Assembly: GCF_025950095.1 (NCBI RefSeq)
Contig: NZ_JAPDDR010000002.1
Coordinates: forward strand, 62,001 to 126,000
DNA: 64,000 nucleotides
Direction of reading: 5' to 3'
From: Luteolibacter rhizosphaerae
GTDB lineage: Bacteria; Verrucomicrobiota; Verrucomicrobiia; Verrucomicrobiales; Akkermansiaceae
The notes under the pieces: generated by a model
Told to the model about the DNA's origin: nothing
Database searches by the model: none
Seen by the model: the letters and a program-made list of their open reading frames with translations, nothing else
Program-made: the position numbers and the translations under genes
In this document: piece after piece, positions 16,775-23,797 of the stretch
How the letters are laid out: each line of letters starts with the position of its first letter
Numbering within the stretch: position 1 is the first letter of the stretch

Positions 16775-17473
16775 CTACCTCTCCAGATCGAAAGTCTGGT
16801 CCGTCGGCTCCAGCAGGATCCGGTGGTTCCCACACACCTCGTGCAGTGCTTCCACCAGCACCGGCAGACGGGTCCCGTCCTTCAGCACCACGCCGTATCG
16901 CACCAGCGTCCGGTCGCTGCCGTCCTGCGGCACGGTCGCCATCAAGCGGCTCTCCAGCGTGTGGTTTGCGAAGACCGGCGAGAGGATGCTCTGAAAATCC
17001 GAATCCGCCGCCAAGCTCACCGTGAGCATGTGCGATGAACGCTTCGGCGCGAAGGCATTGCGCGAGTGGAGATAGAAGATCACTCCTGCACCCAGCAGGG
17101 TCACGAAGGCGGCGGTGAAGTAATGCCCCGATCCCGCCACCATCCCGACCGCGATCGCGAAGAACGCGAAGGCCAGGTCCATCGAGCGTCCGACACTCGA
17201 TGGAAAGCGGATCAACGAAAAGGCCGCGAACATCGCCAGACCGATCGAGACGCTCTTGCTTACGACCATGATCAGCGCCGCGGTGACCACTGAGATCATC
17301 ACCAGCGTGTGCGAGTAGTCCTGCGTGTGACCGGCACCGCGCGCGGTGAAGCGGTGCAGCCAAGCGATTCCGCAGGCCAGCACCACCGTCACCAGCAGCG
17401 CCAGCGCGGCCGATCCCGGATCAATCGCGTTCGGTGGAACCATCCACTCCGGCAGGGCGAGGGCGAGCTGCAT
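16775..17473 (-). CDS. DUF4956 membrane protein (copy 1)
   Basis: This 232-residue protein starts at the ATG at 17471-17473, two bases after the stop of the large repeat protein. It has four membrane helices in the first 130 residues and a cytoplasmic C-terminal domain. The core 'AMFAAFSLIRFPSSVGRSMDLAFAF' segment is the DUF4956 signature and is closely matched by the second copy at 43793. The C-terminal domain ends 'EALHEVCGNHRILLEPT', again paralleled in copy 2. DUF4956 genes usually sit with VTC polyphosphate-polymerase-domain genes and CotH or lamin-tail proteins. Here the VTC partner is absent but a lamin-tail-like protein is coupled. Function is unknown. Confidence 0.88.
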   Translation of the reverse strand: MQLALALPEWMVPPNAIDPGSAALALLVTVVLACGIAWLHRFTARGAGHTQDYSHTLVMISVVTAALIMVVSKSVSIGLAMFAAFSLIRFPSSVGRSMDLAFAFFAIAVGMVAGSGHYFTAAFVTLLGAGVIFYLHSRNAFAPKRSSHMLTVSLAADSDFQSILSPVFANHTLESRLMATVPQDGSDRTLVRYGVVLKDGTRLPVLVEALHEVCGNHRILLEPTDQTFDLER

Positions 17474-17475
17474 GA

Positions 17476-20400
17476 TCAGAGGCGGGTGAGGTTCAGGCGC
17501 AGGAAGCGCTTTGCGTTCGGCGCGATGCTTGCCTCGCTCAGGCGGACCACGATCGTTTCTGTTAGACCGTCTCCATTGTCGGCGGCCGAGACCTGCACCA
17601 AGCTCGCAGATCCCCAAGTCGTGAGATCGGGAGAAGCTTGCACGCGATAGCGCAGACCATTCGCCGTGTAGTCGCCCGGGCTTCCCGTGCCGCCTTTCTG
17701 TCGCGAGAAGGACAGCGCCAGATAGTTCTGCCCGCTGATCTGCATCACCGACGAAACCGGTCGGGCCGCGGAGGAGACCAGGCCCGGATTACTCCCGAAG
17801 CCGAGCTCCAGCAGGTTGGCCAGGCCGTCTTGATCATCGTCCACCGCGTCATCCAGGAAGCCTCCCAGATTGTGCCGCCCCGGAGTTCCCGCCGGCTCTA
17901 CCACGGCTCCGGTATTGTCGAAGCGCTTGGAGGGATCGAAGGCCGTCGAGTCTCCCGTCGTCCCCAGGATCCCGCCGCCATACCACGCCGCCGAGCTGTT
18001 AGGCACCAGATCTGCCACCCGGCCGCCACGCGAAAGGTTGTCCGGGCGATAGCTGCCCTGAGAGAGATTGGGGAAGCCATAGCTCGCGTTGCCGAAGGCG
18101 ATGGCGTCCACCACCTCCGTCCAAGGCGTTGAGTCCAGGACATCGTCGTTGGTCGCATCCAGATCCTGTCCGAGTTTACCGGTGAATCCCCTCACCAGTA
18201 GCAGCGCGATCCCGTCGTTGCTGGCCAAGGCGTCCTGACCCATCCCGACTGGATCCGCAGTCGCGGTCGGCAGTGACTTCACGGCCGCGAAAGGACCGCC
18301 GCTGTCATAGCCATCGCCCAGCAGCAGCAGGCCGTTCCGTCCCGTGGCCAGCGAGTCGAGGTTCCACACCCGTGAGATCTCGCCGATGTTGCCCAACCCG
18401 TCCTCACCCGCGCTGGTGTCGATCGCGATAAGCGTCAGGTCGTTCGCCGATTGCGAATCGATCGCCGGCGAGATCAGCTCCACGAAGTCGTAGTTCTGAT
18501 CGGCTCCCGGTGGGTTGATGTTCGCCTCGTTGATCAGCAGTGCCAGAGGGCGCGGCTGCGCGGCATGGTTCCGCTGGCCCGGGGTCACCGCGCCGGTGAA
18601 AGGTCCGAAAGTCGTACCCGGTGCATAGGCCAGGCCGCTGCCGCTCGCCCCGCCATACCATTCACCGCTGTTGCTGCCTACTTGCGAGAGATTGCCGGGT
18701 TGCGTCGGTGGATTCACCACGCTCACCGCGGGATGTGCCAGCGGCCCCAGCGCGATGCCGTTCGTGATGGTGAAGCCGATCCCAGCATCGATCACCCCGT
18801 CGTTGTTCGCATCCAGATCCATCCCTGCGGAACCGCTGAAGCCCGTGACCAGCAGCACGGCGATGTCTTGGTTCGGCAAACTCCCCGCCGTGAAGCCGAC
18901 AGGACCGCTCTCCACCGCCGTGTCCGCGCGCACCGTCCCCGCCGGAAAGATTGCACCCGCTTGGGTCGCGAAGTTCTCGCCCAGCAGCAGCAGTCCGTTC
19001 GGGCCGGTCGAGTAGCCGTTCAAGTCGTAGGCTTGTAGTACTTGCCCGCGATTCGCCGCCGCGGTTGAAACTATCAGAAGCGAATTCCCCTGCGTCGGGG
19101 CGATCTTGTCCCCCGCACTCGCGATCTCGATGAATTCCGCCGCCGCCGTCGCCGGGGCGAAGTTGACTTCGCTCACCAGCAGTGGAGCCGTCGCCGGTGC
19201 CGCGGAAAGATTCGCCCGACCGGGTGTCGCATGCCCGCGGAAGCCGCCGAAGAAATGAGTTCCGAAAGCGATGTTCAGGCCGTTCTCCCCCGGATGGCTG
19301 CCGCCATAGAAGGCCGCTGCACTGTTCGCGGCGGTATCTCCCGCCTTCCGCGAGATGTTGTCCGGCAGATAGCCGCTCTGCGTCAGGTCCGCTGTCGCAT
19401 AGGTCGCGCCGCCGCCGTCGAAGCCCACGCTATCTTTAAGCTCCTCCCACGGCGTTGCATCCAAGATTCCGTCGTCGTTCAGATCCAGATCCTGCAGCGG
19501 GCTGCCGCTGAATCCTTTTACCAGCAGCAGGGTGAAGCCCTCGTTCGTGCGGTCCAGCCCGCATACCCCGGCCTCGCGTGCCCAGATTTCGTTACCGATA
19601 TCGCTGTTCCCCAGTTTGATCTCGTCCGGATCCGCACTACTCCCGATGTCCGAGAGGATCGTCGCGGCATCCGTGTGATCGCGCCACGGCGAGAGGCCGT
19701 CGTCGTAGTCCTGGCCGATCAGCGCCAGCCCGTTCGCGCCGAATTCCACTTCATCCAGCGCCCAGGCCTCCACAATCACACCCAGCGAGCGATCCGACCC
19801 ACAGGTGGCATCGCTGTTAGAGTCCGTGTTCACCACCAGCAGGTGATAGCCCTGCCCCGTGGTGGCACCTCCGCCGACCTTGATCAGCTCGATGAACTCA
19901 TTGTTGCCGTCCGAACCCGGCGGATTCAATCCCACCTCGTTGATTCGCAGATCGGCCAGCACCGGTGCCACGTTGGGTGCACCCGGGGTCGCTACCGGAT
20001 TCGGGTCGGTCCCGAAGCGTCGTGTCGGGTGAAACGACACCGAGGTCCCGGTCGAGCCGCTGATCTCCCCGCCGAACCATGCCGGTGCGCTATTCGCCGT
20101 GAAGTTGCCCGCCATCCGCGAGACATTCCCCGCCGAGTAGCCGCTCTGGTTCATGTTCGCGATCGGCGTGGGCGGGTTGCGCGGGTCCACCCCGGAGAGC
20201 CGCTCGTTCAGCCCCACCGCATCGTGCAGGTTGTTTTTGATGCCCGTGTTCAGCGTCGTCTCCGCGCTGCTGATGTCGGTCACGCCCACCGTCCCTCCGA
20301 AATTCTTCACCAGCAGGATCGACCACGCTCGGTTTGGCTCGATCAGCCCGTCCTTGTCCGGCGGGATCGCGATGCTGCCGAAGGCCGTGCCGGGTGCCGT

Positions 20401-20724
20401 GCGCCCCGCCCATGGCCCGCCGTTGGTCGCGGCGAAGTCGATTCCCAGCAACAGCAGACCGTTGGTGCCCGTCGCCAGACCGGTCAGGTTCCATGCGCCG
20501 TCCACCCGGCCCATGTTGTTCCCGTCCGTATCCATCAGCAGCACCCAGTAGTCGTCGGTGCTCTCCACCCCACCGCTCGTGCTGATGATCTCGATGTATT
20601 CGTAGCCCACTGCCCCGGCGGCATCGGTGCCGGGCGGATTGGCATGGACCTCGTTGATTCGCAGGGCAGCGGCGGCCGGCAGGCACGCGGCGAGCAGGAG
20701 GGGAAGGGCGCAGAGGGTTTTCAT
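17476..20724 (-). CDS. large exported four-repeat protein, lamin-tail-like
   Basis: The start is placed at MKTLCALPLLLAACLPAAAA (ATG 20722-20724), giving 1082 residues with a signal peptide. Four modules of 210-250 residues each begin with 'LRINEVxxNPPGxD' (or LLVSEV, LLINEA). They continue through 'FIELI', 'LLLLGxxF' and 'LLVxGFxG', then a calcium-type loop (DLDLNDDGILD and similar) and 'GYxPDNxSR...WYGG'. The opening strand is the lamin-tail-domain pattern of bacterial surface proteins. A final Asp-rich loop (DDDQDGLANLLELGFGSNP) resembles thrombospondin type-3 motifs. It is probably a calcium-stabilised surface or secreted protein. It is coupled to DUF4956. No sorting signal is obvious at the C-terminus. 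Confidence 0.85.
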   Translation of the reverse strand: MKTLCALPLLLAACLPAAAALRINEVHANPPGTDAAGAVGYEYIEIISTSGGVESTDDYWVLLMDTDGNNMGRVDGAWNLTGLATGTNGLLLLGIDFAATNGGPWAGRTAPGTAFGSIAIPPDKDGLIEPNRAWSILLVKNFGGTVGVTDISSAETTLNTGIKNNLHDAVGLNERLSGVDPRNPPTPIANMNQSGYSAGNVSRMAGNFTANSAPAWFGGEISGSTGTSVSFHPTRRFGTDPNPVATPGAPNVAPVLADLRINEVGLNPPGSDGNNEFIELIKVGGGATTGQGYHLLVVNTDSNSDATCGSDRSLGVIVEAWALDEVEFGANGLALIGQDYDDGLSPWRDHTDAATILSDIGSSADPDEIKLGNSDIGNEIWAREAGVCGLDRTNEGFTLLLVKGFSGSPLQDLDLNDDGILDATPWEELKDSVGFDGGGATYATADLTQSGYLPDNISRKAGDTAANSAAAFYGGSHPGENGLNIAFGTHFFGGFRGHATPGRANLSAAPATAPLLVSEVNFAPATAAAEFIEIASAGDKIAPTQGNSLLIVSTAAANRGQVLQAYDLNGYSTGPNGLLLLGENFATQAGAIFPAGTVRADTAVESGPVGFTAGSLPNQDIAVLLVTGFSGSAGMDLDANNDGVIDAGIGFTITNGIALGPLAHPAVSVVNPPTQPGNLSQVGSNSGEWYGGASGSGLAYAPGTTFGPFTGAVTPGQRNHAAQPRPLALLINEANINPPGADQNYDFVELISPAIDSQSANDLTLIAIDTSAGEDGLGNIGEISRVWNLDSLATGRNGLLLLGDGYDSGGPFAAVKSLPTATADPVGMGQDALASNDGIALLLVRGFTGKLGQDLDATNDDVLDSTPWTEVVDAIAFGNASYGFPNLSQGSYRPDNLSRGGRVADLVPNSSAAWYGGGILGTTGDSTAFDPSKRFDNTGAVVEPAGTPGRHNLGGFLDDAVDDDQDGLANLLELGFGSNPGLVSSAARPVSSVMQISGQNYLALSFSRQKGGTGSPGDYTANGLRYRVQASPDLTTWGSASLVQVSAADNGDGLTETIVVRLSEASIAPNAKRFLRLNLTRL
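17863..20664 (-). repeat. four tandem protein modules inside the lamin-tail-like gene
   Basis: The modules start at about protein residues 21, 259, 514 and 728. Three of them carry an EF-hand-like Asp/Asn loop (around residues 412, 636 and 854). The first has no loop and the third is shortest. They are diverged at DNA level, so recent duplication is unlikely. Confidence 0.75.
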
Positions 20725-20725
20725 G

Positions 20726-20745
20726 AGGGTGCGGAAGCGCACCCT
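20726..20745 (-). promoter_or_regulatory. perfect hairpin abutting the start codon of the repeat-protein gene
   Basis: AGGGTGCG and CGCACCCT form a perfect 8-bp stem with a four-base loop. It ends one base before the ATG on the minus strand, where the ribosome-binding site should be. It could limit or control translation of the 1082-residue protein. No function is shown by sequence alone. Confidence 0.45.
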
Positions 20746-20785
20746 TGCCACGAAACATTACGGGAACATGACGGGCGGCCGGAAA

Positions 20786-21439
20786 TCAGCCTTTTCTAGG
20801 CCTCCCCAGCACCTCCACCGCCTGCAGCGCCGCCGCATTCCGGTTCTCCACCCCCAGCTTCGCGAAGATGCTGCCGAGGTGCTGCTTCGCCGTTTTCTCG
20901 CTCATCCCTAGGATCGCGGCCACATCCGCGTTGCTCTTTCCCTGCGCCACCCACAGCAGCACTTCCGCCTCGCGGTTCGTCAGGCCGAAGCTCATCAGCG
21001 GCTCGTGCGAGGAGAAATCCGGGTGGAAGCTGCCATTCGAGGCGGCCTCCTGCACCCGCGCTTCCACCGCCTCCGCCCGCGCCAGACGGGATTCCACCGC
21101 GGCGAGGAGATCGTCGCGGTTTACCGGCTTCACCAAGTAATCGTCCGCGCCGAAGTTCATCCCGATCCGCACATCCGCCTTGTCGCTGCGGGCAGTCAGG
21201 AAAATGAAGGGGAGCGTGGCCGTGCTGCTCTCGCCGCGTAGCGTCTGCACCACCCCGTGGCCATCTAGCTCCGGCATCATCACATCGCAGATCACCAGAT
21301 CCGGCTTGTCGCGCAGCGCCGCTTCCACGCCGATCCGCCCGTTCTCTGCCGTCGCCACCGTATAGCCCTCCATCTCCAGCATCAGCGCGAGGTTCCGCCG
21401 CATCGGGGCTTGGTCTTCGATCACGAGAATCTTCTTCAT
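20786..21439 (-). CDS. response regulator, REC plus LuxR-type HTH
   Basis: This 217-residue protein starts at MKKILVIEDQ (ATG 21437-21439). The receiver domain has the acidic pocket (E8, D9), the phospho-acceptor D52 in 'VICDVMMPE', the switch Thr in 'FLTARSD' and the Lys in 'LVKPVN'. A linker leads to a NarL/FixJ-type helix-turn-helix from about residue 150 ('LTNREAEVLLWVAQGKSNADVAAILGMSEKT' region). It is a DNA-binding regulator, and the histidine kinase at 21965 is the likely partner. An inverted repeat TCCGACTAAAGTCGGA lies 45 bases upstream of its start and recurs upstream of the kinase, suggesting autoregulation. Confidence 0.93.
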   Translation of the reverse strand: MKKILVIEDQAPMRRNLALMLEMEGYTVATAENGRIGVEAALRDKPDLVICDVMMPELDGHGVVQTLRGESSTATLPFIFLTARSDKADVRIGMNFGADDYLVKPVNRDDLLAAVESRLARAEAVEARVQEAASNGSFHPDFSSHEPLMSFGLTNREAEVLLWVAQGKSNADVAAILGMSEKTAKQHLGSIFAKLGVENRNAAALQAVEVLGRPRKG

Positions 21440-21483
21440 GGCTGGGAGTGGCGGCATCCTGCACTTTTGCGTTTGAAAATCCA

Positions 21484-21499
21484 TCCGACTAAAGTCGGA
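21484..21499. promoter_or_regulatory. inverted-repeat operator candidate, copy 1
   Basis: TCCGACTAAAGTCGGA has 7-base arms around AA. It lies between the divergent response-regulator gene (start 21439) and the globin gene (start about 21535). Nearly the same site is found upstream of the kinase gene at 23678. The symmetric GACT-AA-AGTC core is of the type bound by NarL/FixJ regulators. Confidence 0.65.
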
Positions 21500-21534
21500 G
21501 TGCGCGAAATCCTCTCCGGTGCTTGAATAGCGGG

Positions 21535-21954
21535 GTGTTGACCGCCGATCAGATCCACCGCGTGCGCAAGTCGTTCATCCAAGTCGAACGGCAGTCCCAT
21601 GTCGCCGCCCTGGTGTTCTACCAGCGTCTTTTCGAACTGGATCCGAGCCTGCGCCCGCTTTTCAAGACCGACATCGAACTCCAGGCCCGCAAGCTCATGG
21701 AGATGCTCGGCGCCGCCCTCAGCCTGCTCGAGCGTCCCGGCGAGCTCACCTCGACCTTGGAGGATCTCGGGGCCCGCCACGTGGCCTATGGCGTGAAGAG
21801 GGAGCACTATGCCACCGTCGGAACGGCCTTGCTCGCCATGCTGGAGACCGTCCTCGCCCGCGACTTCACGGCTGAGACCCGCCTTGCTTGGACGGATCTC
21901 TACGCTCTGATCGCGGAGACGATGCTGCGTGGCGCAGCCCACGCCGCACGCTGA
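21535..21954 (+). CDS. bacterial globin
   Basis: This protein of about 139 residues comes from the GTG at 21535 (a TTG at 21538 or 21523 is also possible). The pattern 'LEDLGARHVAYGVKREHYATVG' gives the proximal F8 histidine at residue 82. 'FYQRLFELDPSLRPLF' is the CD region of full-length (3/3-fold) globins. A Gln near residue 50 probably sits at the distal E7 position. It should bind heme and O2 or NO. No reductase domain is fused, so it is a single-domain globin. It lies between the divergent response regulator and the convergent kinase, with the shared operator 35 bases upstream. Confidence 0.9.
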   Translation: MLTADQIHRVRKSFIQVERQSHVAALVFYQRLFELDPSLRPLFKTDIELQARKLMEMLGAALSLLERPGELTSTLEDLGARHVAYGVKREHYATVGTALLAMLETVLARDFTAETRLAWTDLYALIAETMLRGAAHAAR

Positions 21955-21964
21955 GTCCGGCTGT

Positions 21965-23611
21965 CTAACACAAGGGAAGCCTCACATTCACCGAGGTGCC
22001 TTCGCCTTCTGCCGAGACGAAGTCGATGCTCCCTCCGTGAAGCTCGATGCAGCGCTTCGCGATCAGCAGTCCCAGACCGCTTCCCGGGATCTCTCCCACG
22101 TTCGTTGCCCGGTGGAAGGCTTCGAATAGCCGCGCCTGATCCTTCTTCGGGATGCCGATGCCGCGGTCCGCCACGCGGAAGAAAAGCTCCGGTCCCTCCC
22201 GCTTCACCTCGAACTCCACCGGACTTCCCGGTGCGGAATACTTCGCCGCATTCGAGAGCAAGTTGGAAAAGATATGGCGCAGCAGCGGCTCGTCCACCTC
22301 CGCCTCCGATAGATCGTCTTCGATGGAGAGCGTTACCGGGCACTTGCTTCCGCTAGCGCTCAGGGCCTCGTCCTTCAGCTTCCGGCACAGCGCTGCCAGA
22401 TCCGTTGGCACCGGACTGAATCCCAGCTTGCCGGCATCCGCCCGGCCCAGCACCAGCACCTGCTCCATCAGGTCGCCCATCCGCCGGGTTGCCTGGTGGA
22501 TGTCCTCGAAGAGCTCGCTCCGCCTCTCCTCGTCCAGTCGGTCGAAGTAATTCCGCAGCAGCTCCACGGCGGACATGATCACGCCGAGCGGCGTGCGGAA
22601 TTCGTGCGAAACGATCGAGGTGAATCGCGATCGCAGTTCGCCCAGCTCCCGCTCCTGTTCCAGCGCCCGCCGCATCGATTCCTCCGTGCGTGTCTGTTCC
22701 GTGCGGTCGATCACCGTGGCCACCACCCGTTCGCTCCGCTTCCCCGGCATGCGCGCCAGGTGCACGGAGCAGGGAATGAGATGGCCGTCGCCATGCACGT
22801 GGGTCCAGTCGAAGCGCGGCTCCTCGCCAGAGAGAGCCATCGCGATCTTCTCCTTGGCGGACTCGGCGCTTGGTCGTCCGTCCGGCTGATGCTCCGGGCT
22901 GAAATCCGCCGGACCACCGGATAGCAGCGAAGTACGATCCACACCGTAGAAACGCAGCGCGCTCTCGTTCGCCTCGACGAAGAGTCCCGTGCCCATGTCC
23001 ACCACCACCGTCGGTGTCGGGCTGTGCTCGATCACCGTGCGGTAGCGCGCCTCGCTCTCCCGCAGCGCGATCTCCGCCCGCTGCCGTCCGTCGATCTCCA
23101 CCGCCAGCGCGATCCACTGCGCCACATAGCGGGCGAAGTCCACTTCCGCTGCCGTCCACTCGCGCACGGATCCTACATGCTCGTGGCATACCACGCCGAA
23201 AAGCTGGCCATGCCGGTGTACCGGTGCATCCAGCATCGAGGCGATCCCCAGCGGCGTGAAGTACGCGCTGCGGAATTCCGCCAGCCGCGGATCCGCCATC
23301 GAATCATGGGATACCACCAGGTTCGATCCTTCGTTCAACGCACCGAAGTAGGCGGGATAGGTCTTCGACTCCAAACGCAGCGGGGTCTCGTCGAAGCTGC
23401 CCGTGGAGAGATAGTATTGAAGATCGCGACGGATGGACCGCGCGCCTCCCTCCATGCTCCAGTAGCCTACACGCTCCACTCCCAGCGTTGTTGCGCTTTG
23501 CCGCAGCAGGTCGCGCAGGATCTCATCCAGCGGCAGCGCGCCGATCCTCTCGATCAGGAAATCGAATTGCTCGCTGGCAGGTCGTTGCGGGGAGGATGAA
23601 TCGGAGCTCAT
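21965..23611 (-). CDS. GAF-PAS hybrid sensor histidine kinase
   Basis: This 548-residue kinase has no membrane segment. A GAF domain (about 20-180, with 'LNEGSNLVVSHDSMADPRL') is followed by a PAS domain (about 188-310, 'VIEHSPTPTVVVD'). The HisKA domain has the phospho-acceptor H336 in 'VSHEFRTPL', and the HATPase domain has the N box (NLLSNAAKYS) and G box (DRGIGIPKKD, 'GSGLGLLIAKR'). It is probably cytoplasmic and senses a diffusible or redox signal through GAF/PAS. It converges on the globin gene, 10 bases away, and the response regulator lies just beyond. A copy of the operator sits 67 bases upstream of its ATG. Confidence 0.93.
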   Translation of the reverse strand: MSSDSSSPQRPASEQFDFLIERIGALPLDEILRDLLRQSATTLGVERVGYWSMEGGARSIRRDLQYYLSTGSFDETPLRLESKTYPAYFGALNEGSNLVVSHDSMADPRLAEFRSAYFTPLGIASMLDAPVHRHGQLFGVVCHEHVGSVREWTAAEVDFARYVAQWIALAVEIDGRQRAEIALRESEARYRTVIEHSPTPTVVVDMGTGLFVEANESALRFYGVDRTSLLSGGPADFSPEHQPDGRPSAESAKEKIAMALSGEEPRFDWTHVHGDGHLIPCSVHLARMPGKRSERVVATVIDRTEQTRTEESMRRALEQERELGELRSRFTSIVSHEFRTPLGVIMSAVELLRNYFDRLDEERRSELFEDIHQATRRMGDLMEQVLVLGRADAGKLGFSPVPTDLAALCRKLKDEALSASGSKCPVTLSIEDDLSEAEVDEPLLRHIFSNLLSNAAKYSAPGSPVEFEVKREGPELFFRVADRGIGIPKKDQARLFEAFHRATNVGEIPGSGLGLLIAKRCIELHGGSIDFVSAEGEGTSVNVRLPLC

Positions 23612-23677
23612 GCGGATGAGTCCGCAGGTGATAGCGCAGCTCGCAGCGCGTGGGAAGAGTGCAGATCATCCGCGGCA

Positions 23678-23693
23678 TCCGACCAAAGTCGGA
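23678..23693. promoter_or_regulatory. inverted-repeat operator candidate, copy 2
   Basis: TCCGACCAAAGTCGGA differs from the site at 21484 by one base, leaving 6-base perfect arms. It lies 67 bases upstream of the kinase start and about 105 bases before the autotransporter-repeat gene, so it could serve either or both. Confidence 0.6.
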
Positions 23694-23797
23694 TCTCTTC
23701 GCATCATGAGAGGCGCTTTGTCCGCCGGAGGTCCTATTCCGTGTTTTCACGAAGCATGGGATGAAAGACGCAGATCAAGACACCGCCTCATCCTCTC

